Position numbers and translations under genes: made by a program | NCBI RefSeq assembly: GCF_004015185.1 | Contig: NZ_CP025746.1 | Location: 4,419,776-4,483,775 of the forward strand | Origin: Clostridium manihotivorum | GTDB lineage: Bacteria > Bacillota > Clostridia > Clostridiales > Clostridiaceae | DNA: 64,000 nucleotides | Reading direction: 5' to 3' | The notes under the pieces: model-generated | Database searches by the model: none | What the model was told of the DNA's origin: nothing | The model's input: the letters and a program-made list of their open reading frames with translations, nothing else | In this document: one piece after another, positions 43,153 to 51,874 of the stretch | Layout of the letters: every line of letters starts with the position of its first letter | Numbering within the stretch: position 1 is the stretch's first letter

Positions 43153-44326
43153 ATTTCAATAAAACTTCTACATTTTAATGCATAGCCTGTCTATGATTTC
43201 TGTAGGGGTTTTATTTATATGTGTAATAAACCTTTGCACTGCTTCGCTTACCCTAGATAAGGTAGGATAGAATGCATTATTAATTATTCTTGACTTAAGC
43301 CACCCCCATAACCCCTCTATCAAATTAAGTTCTGGACTATATGGTGGTAAAAATACTAACTCTAATCTATTTTTATTCTCATATAAAAAGGGCTCAAGTA
43401 GTTTTGCATGATGTATTCTTGCATTATCTAGTATCATTACGATTTTACCCGTAGGGTATTGTTCTAGTATACACTTTAAGAATCTTTCAAATACAACTGC
43501 ATCATACCTCTCATGCTCTTCACAATATACTTTTCCTGTACCATAATCCAATATCCCTATTAATTTTACTCCAGCATTTTTACCGTAGGTTGGGATTTTA
43601 CGTCGCTGACCTTTCTTAAACCAAGTTTTCTGTATAGCTTGATAGTCTCTTATCATGGATTCATCTTCGAACAGAAGATGCGCTAGCTCCCCATTAATTA
43701 GTTTTTTTAGGTCTTCAAAAGTTACCTTAAATTCTTCTTGCTTTTCTTTATCAGCTTTTTTTAGTACGTAGGTTGGTCTTGTATAGCTTAGATTTAATCT
43801 ATGCAAAATTTCATGGATTCCCCTGTGACTCATGGTTATACAAAATGTTTTAATCACCCACTGCCTAATTATTTCAATAGTCCAGTTTTTCTAGATTCAA
43901 ACCCGACTTCGTCAGGAGTTTTATTTGTTACAATTTCAACTATCATGGCTTCTTGGTCTTTACTCAATTTTCTGGGAGCTCCTGTACTATGCTTCATTAC
44001 TAAGCCTAGCAATCCTTTAGCTTTGTAGTTTTTAATGTAGTCTCCGACTGTATGTTGATCTAAAGAAACCATTTTAGCAATATCAACATTTGAAGCACCT
44101 TCCAAGTGCCTTAATATTACTAGGTATCTTTTATACATTCGTACATTTTTAGTTTCCTTCATAATTGACTTTAATTCATTAATTTTTTCATTTAATTCTA
44201 ATGTATTATTTGAATAAATATTATCCATATAAATCACAACCTTTTAAATATTATTGTAATTATTTTGCACTTATTTGCGATTTATATATTTGGTAATATT
44301 CTACTATGAATTTTTATTATTGAAAT
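43153..44326 (-). mobile_element. IS630-family insertion sequence in the AraC-type gene
   Basis: About 1.17 kb bounded by a short inverted repeat ATTTCAATAA (43153-43162, and its complement 44317-44326). Flanks are TATA-rich, fitting the TA target preference of IS630/Tc1-type elements, which makes the exact edges uncertain by several bases. It encodes one transposase in two frames and interrupts the regulator between its cupin and HTH parts. Confidence 0.88.
43168..44228 (-). CDS. IS630-family transposase in two overlapping frames
   Basis: DDE transposase of roughly 350 residues if joined. The first frame (44228-43869) gives the N-terminal helix-turn-helix region (VDIAKMVSLDQHTVGDYIKNY) and ends FESRKTGLLK. 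The second (to 43168) carries the catalytic DDE triad: LLFEDESMIRD, MILDNARIHHAK and LPPYSPELNLIEGLWGWLK. A -1 shift on the A5 run near 43889-43893 converts SRKTG to SRKNWTIEIIRQW, the expected family sequence. This may be programmed frameshifting, which occurs in IS630 elements, or a lost A. The ATG at 44228 is preferred over GTG 44237. Confidence 0.88.
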
Positions 44327-44888
44327 TTATATAATTGTTATAGATATACTTTGAAATTCTATGATATCTATCCAATTGCTCGTCATTCTCTCTTAGCTCT
44401 TCTTGCTCATGCATAAGGTAGTGGAAATTATTAATTAGATGATATAAAAGTTCTACCAATGTATTTTCTATCTCTTCATCATAGTTATCACTTTTTTGAA
44501 CTAATTCACAAAGCAGTATACTCAAGAAGGTTCTAAGTTCATCATACTCCTCACTTTCTTGTGCGCCTTCTTCACTAGAGTTTGTGTAGAAGAACATGTT
44601 TTTAATATCATTATAATATTTTTCAAAAAAATAAGGATCTATATGAAAAATTAAAACCCTATTATCTTTATCCTTTGAAAATATACGGTGAGCTTCATCA
44701 ACATTTACAATCTCAACTTCATTTTCTACTAGTTCATAAGTTCCTGCATTTATATTTACTGATATACTTCCTTTAAGTACATATAAAACTTCTATATAGT
44801 TATGCCAATGAAGGGGGTATTCCTCTACAGTGGCAAGTTCTACATTTACCGGTATTCCTGTAGAAAAATCAATATACTCTCTTCTCAT
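44327..44888 (-). pseudogene. 5' part of AraC/GH39-type regulator split by IS630
   Basis: Encodes about 187 residues of the sensor half: a cupin-type effector domain (ELATVEEYPLHWHNYIEVLYVLKG, with the paired His-Trp-His typical of AraC sensors) and a helical linker ending KYIYNNY. The frame then runs into the IS and stops at 44304. The ATG at 44888 follows AGGAG. It starts 16 bases after pxpA and may share its transcript. Confidence 0.88.
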
Positions 44889-44904
44889 AAAATATTTTCT
44901 CCTA

Positions 44905-45663
44905 TTATCTTAGACTTTTAACCTGTACGCCTGACATAGATAAAGCCTCGTTAATTTCCTTTGCAAATATCAAAGCTTTTTCTCCATCTCCATGAATGCA
45001 AACCGTATGGGCCTCAATTGATATTTCTTCACCTTGAAGTGATGCAACTTTACCTTCAGTTATCATTTTTATAACCTGCTTTATAGCATTTTTATCTGAA
45101 GAAATTAGAGCCTTAGGGTTACTTCTTGGAGTTAGTGAACCATCGTTTTGATAAGTTCTATCAGCAAAAACTTCACTGGCAGTTCTAATCCCTACGGTTT
45201 GACCTGCTTTTATCATCTCACTACCAGATAATCCAAATAGTATAAGCTCCGAATCCACGTCATATACTGCTTTAGCTATAGATTCAGCTAAAGCCCTATC
45301 CTTAGCAGCCATGTTATATAATGCTCCATGTGGCTTAACGTGATTCATTCTTCCTCCTTCGGCTTTTACAAATCCATATAATGCTCCTATTTGATAAACC
45401 ATTAAATCGTAAACTTCTTCCGGAGAAATAATTATATTTCTTCTTCCAAAACCTGATAAGTCTTGAAAACCTGGATGAGCACCTATAGCTACATTATTTT
45501 CAAGAGCCATTTCTACTGTTTTTCTCATTATAGATGGATCACCAGCATGAAAGCCACAAGCAATATTGGCAGAAGAAATAAACTTAATAATTTCCTTATC
45601 ATTTCCAAGCTTATAAGCGCCAAAACTTTCTCCCATATCGCAATTTATATCAACATTGTACAT
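44905..45663 (-). CDS. pxpA: 5-oxoprolinase subunit A (LamB/YcsF family)
   Basis: Subunit of the ATP-dependent 5-oxoprolinase PxpABC, which recycles pyroglutamate to glutamate. The protein is 252 residues. Family motifs: DINCDMGESFGAYK (residues 4-17), SANIACGFHAGDPSIM (near 31-46), HVKPHGALYNMAAKD and TASEVFADRTYQNDGSLTPRS. The ATG at 45663 follows AAAGGAGAG. The partner genes pxpB and pxpC are not adjacent here, so they must lie elsewhere or be missing. Confidence 0.94.
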   Translation of the reverse strand: MYNVDINCDMGESFGAYKLGNDKEIIKFISSANIACGFHAGDPSIMRKTVEMALENNVAIGAHPGFQDLSGFGRRNIIISPEEVYDLMVYQIGALYGFVKAEGGRMNHVKPHGALYNMAAKDRALAESIAKAVYDVDSELILFGLSGSEMIKAGQTVGIRTASEVFADRTYQNDGSLTPRSNPKALISSDKNAIKQVIKMITEGKVASLQGEEISIEAHTVCIHGDGEKALIFAKEINEALSMSGVQVKSLR

Positions 45664-45835
45664 AATTATCTCTCCTTTAATGGATTTATTGAGGCCAATG
45701 CTATCAGTCCTCTGTTAAACAAAACCTTAACATATGGCAAATCTAGTAAACTACTTGTCCTGCTAATTATAATATCTATTATATCATTAAACTCAAGAAT
45801 AATTTATCCCCTGATTAAATGTTTAATAGTAAAAA

Positions 45836-45866
45836 AGCTCACTGAAGCGCCTTTCTTCAGTGAGCT
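45836..45866. terminator. Bidirectional terminator hairpin at the start of the tandem array
   Basis: Perfect 12-bp stem AGCTCACTGAAG (45836-45847) with 45855-45866, with A6 before and T8 after, so it works in both directions. Copies 2 and 3 of the array (46021 and 46204 on) keep the inner 9 bp but not the outer pairs. Confidence 0.85.
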
Positions 45867-46384
45867 TTTTTTTGCGCATCTGCCTTTTCTGAACGTATGT
45901 GAAGAAATTCTGGCAGGCGACTAAATTCAACTTTTTTACGTATTTTCTAACAAGCTATTATAAACTCTTGATATCATAGATTAAAAAAAAATTTTTATTC
46001 TTACTATATAGTATAAAAAAGTCACTGAAGCGCCTTTCTTCAGTGAGCTTTTTTTTTGCGCATCTGCCTTTTCTGAACGTATGTGAAGAAATTCTGGCAG
46101 GCGACTAAATTCAACTTTTTTACGTATTTTCTAACAAGCTATTATAAACTCTTGATATCATAGATTAAAAAAAATTTTTATTCTTACTATATAGTATAAA
46201 AAAGTCACTGAAGCGCCTTTCTTCAGTGAGCTTTTTTTTGCGCATCTGCCTTTTCTGAACGTATGTGAAGAAATTCTGGCAGGCGACTAAATTCAACTTT
46301 TTTACGTATTTTCTAACAAGCTATTATAAACTCTTGATATCATAGATTAAAAAAAAATTTTTATTCTTACTATATAGTAAAAAA
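45841..46384. repeat. Tandem repeat, three units of 183 bp
   Basis: Units begin at 45841, 46024 and 46207 (ACTGAAGCGCC). Apart from homopolymer lengths (T8/T9/T8 and A9/A8/A9) the units look identical until the third diverges near 46380. Each holds a terminator hairpin, then GCGCATCTGCC...GGCAGGCGAC, which can form a stem, then an AT-rich stretch. The GCGCATCTGCC part matches dispersed copies at 18383 and 28976. No coding potential. Confidence 0.95.
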
Positions 46385-46418
46385 GTATTCCTTGTATAAA
46401 ATAACATACTAGGAATAC
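46385..46418 (-). terminator. Terminator of the PBP gene
   Basis: Stem GTATTCCT (46385-46392) with AGGAATAC (46411-46418) and extra inner pairs, followed on the minus strand by T6. It lies 20 bases after the PBP stop. Confidence 0.85.
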
Positions 46419-46437
46419 TCAACTATCGATATACATG

Positions 46438-48054
46438 CTACTTATCAGTTTTAGCTAAACTTAAAACTATGTCCTTAAATACTGGTGCAGCACTGGCATT
46501 ACCATTCTTTCCAATACTGCTGTTTTGATTTATATATGGTACCATAACTACTAATGAGTAGTAATTTCCATTAAGTTTAAAATATCCTGCAAACCAACCA
46601 TGATTCTTATCATTTTCACCTTCTGCAGTACCTGTCTTACCACCAGTCTCAATTCCATCTATTCTAGCATTAGATCCTGTTCCTTTATTTTCAGTTACTA
46701 CGCCTCTCATATCAGCCAAAACAGTTTTAGCTATATCTGGTTTTATGACCTGAGTTCCCTCTGGCATAAATTTTTGAACTATAGTACCATCGTTTTGAAC
46801 AAACTCATCTACTATATATGGTTTATTATAAGTACCATTATTAGCAGCTGTAGCCACTACTGCTGCCATCTGTAATGGAGTTACATTCAAGGTCTGCCCC
46901 ATGGAAACATTACCTATTCCATTTTCCTCTTTTGGTTCTATTCCTTTACCTTCATATTGTAAGTTTAATACTTTGGAAAACAACCCTTGCTTTTTTGCCA
47001 TTTCAATCAATGGTATGAAGCCTACCTTAAAACCTATCTTTCTAAAAACAGTATTACAAGACTCTAAAAATGCATCATGGGCTGTAAGTAATCCATGAGG
47101 ATAGTTCTTCCCCTCTTTAAAGCAGTATCTTCCATCACATAAGAAAGTATCATCTTTTTTTAGATCTCCGTAAGTATATCCAGATTCCTCGGTTATGATT
47201 TTAAAAGTAGACCCTGGTTCAAAACTTTGATTTTGAATACCTATAGTAATATTAGGCTGAGACTCATCTTTCTGAGCCAGAGCTTTAACCTTTCCGGTTT
47301 TAGCTTCTATAAGCGCTATACCAATATTAGGCACATCCTTATATTTATCACTATTTAGAACTTTTCTTATGGAATCCTGCCAATCCTTATTCAAGGTGAG
47401 TTTAACATTTACATTTGTGCTTGGTGCATCATAGTTCTTTAAGGAATATATACCATTACTATTGAGTAAATTATATACAGATGGAACCTTATTATTTTTG
47501 GTATAATCATATATCAAATGCTCTAAAGTACCTGAATCCTTTAACTGTTTGCTATCAGTTTTATTTAAATCTGATATTATATTCTCTATCTTCCAAGCCT
47601 CAGTTCTATCTACACTGGAGGTTGTATACCAATATAGACCCTTCATTGATTTTAATTCTTTCACTTTATTATAACTATCTTCACTTACTGTGTAATATAT
47701 CTTTCCAGTAGTCTTTAATATATCTTTATAAGAGAAATTCTTAACTTCATTTTTCATAATATAACTTAAGGCTAAAAGATTTCTAAGGTTATTTTCAGTA
47801 CTATTTAACTTAAATACCATTGCATCAATAACTACAACATATTTTTTATTATAGGAAAGTAAGTTCTTACTATTTTCATCAAGAAGATTGAATTTGCTAT
47901 CGGAAGTGCTATCAACTTGTACATTATGATTATAATCATTTTCTACAGCACTAGGATTATACTTGCTTCCTACATAAAAAAGTCTAAATACTAAAACTAT
48001 AAAGGCAACTATTACAATATCTACTACTACAATAAATCTTTTTTTACTTAACAT
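46438..48054 (-). CDS. Penicillin-binding transpeptidase
   Basis: Peptidoglycan D,D-transpeptidase of 538 residues with one N-terminal membrane anchor (residues 5-25). The three active-site motifs are SxxK in FEPGSTFKI (near residue 290), SxN in ESCNT (near 345) and KTG in GGKTGTAEG (near 485). The N-terminal ~200 residues form a non-catalytic domain typical of class B PBPs. The longest frame starts at 48084, but GAGGGGTG precedes the ATG at 48054 by 5 bases. That ribosome binding site lies within the 3' arm of a terminator-like hairpin after udk. Role in division or sporulation cannot be told from sequence alone. Confidence 0.93.
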   Translation of the reverse strand: MLSKKRFIVVVDIVIVAFIVLVFRLFYVGSKYNPSAVENDYNHNVQVDSTSDSKFNLLDENSKNLLSYNKKYVVVIDAMVFKLNSTENNLRNLLALSYIMKNEVKNFSYKDILKTTGKIYYTVSEDSYNKVKELKSMKGLYWYTTSSVDRTEAWKIENIISDLNKTDSKQLKDSGTLEHLIYDYTKNNKVPSVYNLLNSNGIYSLKNYDAPSTNVNVKLTLNKDWQDSIRKVLNSDKYKDVPNIGIALIEAKTGKVKALAQKDESQPNITIGIQNQSFEPGSTFKIITEESGYTYGDLKKDDTFLCDGRYCFKEGKNYPHGLLTAHDAFLESCNTVFRKIGFKVGFIPLIEMAKKQGLFSKVLNLQYEGKGIEPKEENGIGNVSMGQTLNVTPLQMAAVVATAANNGTYNKPYIVDEFVQNDGTIVQKFMPEGTQVIKPDIAKTVLADMRGVVTENKGTGSNARIDGIETGGKTGTAEGENDKNHGWFAGYFKLNGNYYSLVVMVPYINQNSSIGKNGNASAAPVFKDIVLSLAKTDK

Positions 48055-48055
48055 A

Positions 48056-48098
48056 AAAACACCCCTCTGCTGAATTCTAGCCATTAGGGGGGTGTTTT
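48056..48098 (-). terminator. udk terminator that includes the PBP ribosome binding site
   Basis: On the minus strand AAAACACCCC (48098-48089) pairs with GGGGTGTTTT (48065-48056) across a 23-base loop and is followed by T and the PBP ATG at 48054. The Shine-Dalgarno GAGGGGTG (48067-48060) is mostly inside the 3' arm. Confidence 0.75.
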
Positions 48099-48112
48099 AT
48101 TCAATAATATTT

Positions 48113-48733
48113 TTATTTAAGTAAAATTTGTTTTATCTTTGCTACAAGTATATCTATAGCAACCTTATTATGTCCACCTTCTGGTATTATTAAATCTGCA
48201 TATCTTTTCGTAGGTTCAGTAAACTGAAGATGCATAGGTCTAACAACACTTAAATATTGGTTTATAACTGAATCTACAGTTCTCTCTCTCTCAGTTATAT
48301 CCCTTTGAAGTCTACGTATTATTCTAACATCTGAATCCGTATCTACATAAATTTTAATATCTAATAGATCTCTTATTCTGCTATCTTCTAGAACAAGAAT
48401 CCCCTCGACTATTATTATATCCTTTGAGTCTACAGTAACCGTCTCTGTTACTCTATTATGAATAGAAAAATCATATCTAGGTTTTTCTATGCTTTTTCCT
48501 TCAATAAGATCTTTTAGATGTTCCACTAGTAAATCATTATCAAAAGCATCCGGATGATCATAGTTAGTTTTTTGTCTATCTTCCATAGATAAATAACTTT
48601 GATCTTTATAATACGAGTCTTGCTCTATCATCGCAATACAGGTTTGATCAAATTTGTTGTAAATTTCTTTAGCAATTGTGCTTTTACCAGAACCTGTTCC
48701 ACCTGTAATTCCAATTAAAATCGGCTTAGACAT
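48113..48733 (-). CDS. udk: Uridine kinase
   Basis: Phosphorylates uridine and cytidine in pyrimidine salvage, 206 residues. The P-loop GITGGTGSGKSTIAKEI is at residues 8-24; DSYYKD, NYDHPDAFD, and the lid IIRRLQRDITERERTVDSV are all as in Udk. The ATG at 48733 overlaps the U32 gene stop (TAATG), with AAGGGGG upstream. It ends the mltG-yrrM-U32-udk operon, an order I recall from Bacillus subtilis as well. Confidence 0.97.
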   Translation of the reverse strand: MSKPILIGITGGTGSGKSTIAKEIYNKFDQTCIAMIEQDSYYKDQSYLSMEDRQKTNYDHPDAFDNDLLVEHLKDLIEGKSIEKPRYDFSIHNRVTETVTVDSKDIIIVEGILVLEDSRIRDLLDIKIYVDTDSDVRIIRRLQRDITERERTVDSVINQYLSVVRPMHLQFTEPTKRYADLIIPEGGHNKVAIDILVAKIKQILLK

Positions 48734-49959
48734 TAGTTTGCCCCCTTACTCTTTATAAGCATATCCTTTTCTTTTAGCTCTGTTTCTGAAGTTATGGTAA
48801 ATATCATTTGTGCCCTAGGAGCAACTTCAATCTTGTTGCCTGCTTCATCCTTCATATCAAGTAATGATACTTCAAAACCATCACCTACTGGTCTAAGCAC
48901 TTCAACTACATCATTTTCAAAAACCCTGTTCTTTTGTTCTATAGTAGCTATCTTAGTTTCCTTATCATAAGCTTTAACTACACCAACTATATCATAATCC
49001 CTTACATAAGAAGAAGTATCATATACTTGCTTATTCTTTTCTCCAAAATAGAATCCAGTATGATAGCTTCTATGGCTAACCTTAGTAACAATGTCAAGCC
49101 ATTCTTGCTTAAATTCATAGTTTTCTGGATCTGCCCAGTATGCATCTAACGCCTGTCTATATGCTTTTACAACAGCAGCTACATAATAAGAACTCTTCAT
49201 TCTTCCTTCTATTTTAAAGGAGTAAATACCGCTCTTTACAAGCTCTGGAATATGTTCTATCATACATAAATCCTTAGAGTTCATTATATAAGTACCTTTT
49301 TCATCTTCAAATACAGGGAAGTATTCTCCTGGTCTCTTTTCTTCAACCAAATAATATTTATATCTACATGGCTGAGCGCAAGCTCCTCTATTAGAATCTC
49401 TACCTGTCATGTAATTTGAAATTAAGCATCTTCCTGAATAAGACATACACATTGATCCATGAACAAAGGCCTCGATATCACAATCTTCTGGTATTTTTGA
49501 GGTTATGCTTTCTATTTCTTGCATGGATAATTCTCTTGCTAGAACCACTCTTTTAGCACCTTGATCATACCAGAACTTTGCAGACCTCCAGTTAACATTG
49601 TTAGCCTGAGTACTTATATGTATTTCCATGTCTGGAACTACCTCTCTAGCTATAGAGAATATGGCTAAGTCAGCAACTATAATAGCATCAATACCTAAAT
49701 CCTGTAGATTTCTTAAATAATCTTCTACCCCAACTAAATCTCCGTTGTGAGGAAACACGTTCATAGTTACATATACTTTCTTTCCTCTTTCATGGGCATA
49801 CTTTACACCTTCACTTATTTCTTCGTTAGTGAAATTATCAGCAAAAGCTCTCAAATTAAGCTTACTTCCACCTATATATACAGCATCCGCCCCAAAATCA
49901 ATAGCTGTTTTTAACTTTTCTAGACTTCCTGCAGGAGCTAGTATCTCTGGTTTTCTCAT
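48733..49959 (-). CDS. U32-family peptidase-like protein (tRNA hydroxylation type)
   Basis: Protein of 408 residues of the U32 family. It has the N-terminal EILAPAGSLEKLKTAIDFGADAVYIGG barrel start split over the first 30 residues, the ISTQANN motif, and the cysteine-rich signature MCMSYSGRCLIS followed by NRGACAQPCRYKY, a likely iron-sulfur site. Members near yrrM and udk (YrrO/TrhP type) act in 5-hydroxyuridine formation on tRNA rather than as proteases. The ATG at 49959 follows AGAGGAGG, 5 bases after yrrM ends. Confidence 0.93.
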   Translation of the reverse strand: MRKPEILAPAGSLEKLKTAIDFGADAVYIGGSKLNLRAFADNFTNEEISEGVKYAHERGKKVYVTMNVFPHNGDLVGVEDYLRNLQDLGIDAIIVADLAIFSIAREVVPDMEIHISTQANNVNWRSAKFWYDQGAKRVVLARELSMQEIESITSKIPEDCDIEAFVHGSMCMSYSGRCLISNYMTGRDSNRGACAQPCRYKYYLVEEKRPGEYFPVFEDEKGTYIMNSKDLCMIEHIPELVKSGIYSFKIEGRMKSSYYVAAVVKAYRQALDAYWADPENYEFKQEWLDIVTKVSHRSYHTGFYFGEKNKQVYDTSSYVRDYDIVGVVKAYDKETKIATIEQKNRVFENDVVEVLRPVGDGFEVSLLDMKDEAGNKIEVAPRAQMIFTITSETELKEKDMLIKSKGAN

Positions 49960-49964
49960 TAAAA

Positions 49965-50609
49965 TTACCTCCTCTTTGTCACAGCTATTCCATCCCCCAT
50001 AGGAATAATAGTAGTGATTAAATCTTTATCCTTAGATATTGTCTCAAGATAATCTCTCATTCTCTTAACTATAGTTATCTTTCTTCTCTTAACCAAATCA
50101 TTTGTAGCAACCATACCTCTAAAAAGAACATTATCAGAAATAATTATTCCTTCCTCAGCTAAAAGTCTTAGGCAGTGTGGTAAAAAATGATTGTAATGCC
50201 CTTTACCTGCATCCATAAAAATCAAATCAAATTTGCCATCTAATTTTTCTAATATTTCTAAACAATCACCTTGGATGACCTTAATTTTATCATTAAAATT
50301 ATACTTTGAAATATTATTCTCTGCAATAGATACCATATTTTCGTCACGTTCAATGGATGTTATATCTGCATTTCCATTGGCAGCTTTACTCATGAGAATA
50401 GCAGAATAACCTATAGCTGTACCAAGTTCTAATATTTTTTTAGGCTTCTTCATAGAAACCATAAATTCTAAGAACTTTCCAGCTTCTTTCTGTACTATAG
50501 GAACAGCATTTTCTTCTGCATATTTCTCTAACTCATATAGTTCATCTTCTCTGTCTCCAATGAGACCTCTAAGATATTCCTCCATGTAGTCATGTGTAAT
50601 TCCACTCAT
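49965..50609 (-). CDS. O-methyltransferase YrrM/TrmR-like
   Basis: SAM-dependent methyltransferase of 214 residues. Motif I is VLELGTAIGYSAILM-like (ILELGTAIGYSAILMSKA, near residues 57-74). Metal and SAM contacts appear in ITSIERDENM, LIFMDAGKGHY (near 130) and IISDNVLFRG. In Bacillus subtilis the equivalent protein methylates 5-hydroxyuridine in tRNA to 5-methoxyuridine, which fits the adjacent U32 gene. The longest frame starts at a TTG inside the ribosome binding site; ATG at 50609 after GGAGG is chosen. Confidence 0.93.
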   Translation of the reverse strand: MSGITHDYMEEYLRGLIGDREDELYELEKYAEENAVPIVQKEAGKFLEFMVSMKKPKKILELGTAIGYSAILMSKAANGNADITSIERDENMVSIAENNISKYNFNDKIKVIQGDCLEILEKLDGKFDLIFMDAGKGHYNHFLPHCLRLLAEEGIIISDNVLFRGMVATNDLVKRRKITIVKRMRDYLETISKDKDLITTIIPMGDGIAVTKRR

Positions 50610-50637
50610 ATTTTCCTCCAATAGCTTTGGATAATAC

Positions 50638-51654
50638 TTAATATCCTAATTGTTTTTTCATTTTTAAGAAATCATTGTAATCAGCAGTAAAATAATGCTC
50701 ATTATTTTTTTGAAGAATATAGTATAAAAATTTAGTCTCTTCAGGTTTTACAGCTGCTACTATTGATTTTTCACCTGGATTACAAATTGGCCCCACTGGT
50801 AGCCCCTTAATTTGATAGGTATTATATGGTGATTTAACTTCTAAATCCTTATAAGTCACAACATCCTTATGTTGACCTATTGCATATAATACTGTTGAAT
50901 CAATCTCAAGTTTTTTATTTATCTTCAGTCTATTTTCAATAACAGATGCAATTAAAGGTCTATCAGAATCCACCCTAGCTTCCTTCTCTATCATTGATGC
51001 CTTATTTATAATATCCTCGTACTGACTATCATCAAAAGAAATGTTGGTTTCTTTTTTAATTTGATTCATCACCTGTTGGAATCTTATAAGCATAGTTAAT
51101 ATTATATCCTCAGATTTGTCAGTTTTCTTAAAGAAGTATGTATCTGGAAATAAAAAACCTTCTAACTGATATCTCTTATCTTTATTTTCTTTTACGAAAT
51201 CAGGTAAAGGATACTTCTTCAACTCCGCCAAAAATTCATCTTTAGTGGTTAAGCCTGTTTTTTCAACCCTTGCCGCGATTTCTTCTACGTTTAATCCTTC
51301 TGGGATCGTCAACTTTATGTTATGTCCACCTTCTCTTAGCAAATTTATAATTTTATCTAAGGAAGTTCCGATCAATATTTCATATGTACCAGGTTGAATG
51401 TCTCCACCAATTTTATTTTTCTTTATGTAGTACTTTGTTGCAAATAAACTCTTAAGTGAGTTTTCTTTATCAAGACTTTCAAATACGTCGTAAAGGCTTT
51501 CCCCTTGCTTTACCACAACAGTTACAGTACTGCCCTTTCCTTGAAGCGGAGCATTGATAGCTCTTAAATATTTTATATACACAAAAGTAGCAACGATAAG
51601 AGCTATAACTATAAAGGAAGAAATAAAAATTAAAGGCTTTTTAAAGTTTCTCAT
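50638..51654 (-). CDS. mltG: Endolytic transglycosylase MltG
   Basis: Membrane-anchored lytic transglycosylase of 338 residues that cuts nascent glycan strands. One N-terminal membrane helix (10-30), a LysM-like region (VVVKQGESLYDVFESL), and the YceG catalytic domain with ASMIEKEARVDSDRPLIASVIENRL (Glu near residue 220) and SPYNTYQIKGLPVGPICNPG. The ATG at 51654 follows AGGGGG. It heads the mltG-yrrM-U32-udk operon, 16-29 bases before yrrM. Confidence 0.96.
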   Translation of the reverse strand: MRNFKKPLIFISSFIVIALIVATFVYIKYLRAINAPLQGKGSTVTVVVKQGESLYDVFESLDKENSLKSLFATKYYIKKNKIGGDIQPGTYEILIGTSLDKIINLLREGGHNIKLTIPEGLNVEEIAARVEKTGLTTKDEFLAELKKYPLPDFVKENKDKRYQLEGFLFPDTYFFKKTDKSEDIILTMLIRFQQVMNQIKKETNISFDDSQYEDIINKASMIEKEARVDSDRPLIASVIENRLKINKKLEIDSTVLYAIGQHKDVVTYKDLEVKSPYNTYQIKGLPVGPICNPGEKSIVAAVKPEETKFLYYILQKNNEHYFTADYNDFLKMKKQLGY

Positions 51655-51819
51655 AAAGTCCCCCTATTTTTTTCTATATGTATATTATATTTATATATAA
51701 GTTCACAAAAATCAATTATTAAACTATACTTTTCCCACAACAACAGTGCTGCTTAATTGTCAAACAAGTATAATTTAAGTTTGATCTATAAATATTAAAA
51801 CCCCTTTATATACAAAAGT

Positions 51820-51840
51820 AAATAGCCAAAAAGGCTATTT
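51820..51840 (-). terminator. Likely terminator of typA
   Basis: 8-bp stem AAATAGCC/GGCTATTT (51820-51827 with 51833-51840) followed on the minus strand by an imperfect ACTTTT tract, 35 bases after the typA stop. Modest strength. Confidence 0.65.
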
Positions 51841-51874
51841 ACTAAATTATACTATTTTTATACAAGTAAATAAA

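Noticed and set aside
45841..46384. Tandem repeats considered as a CRISPR array
   Set aside because: Units are 183 bp and identical along their whole length with no variable spacers, and no cas genes are nearby.
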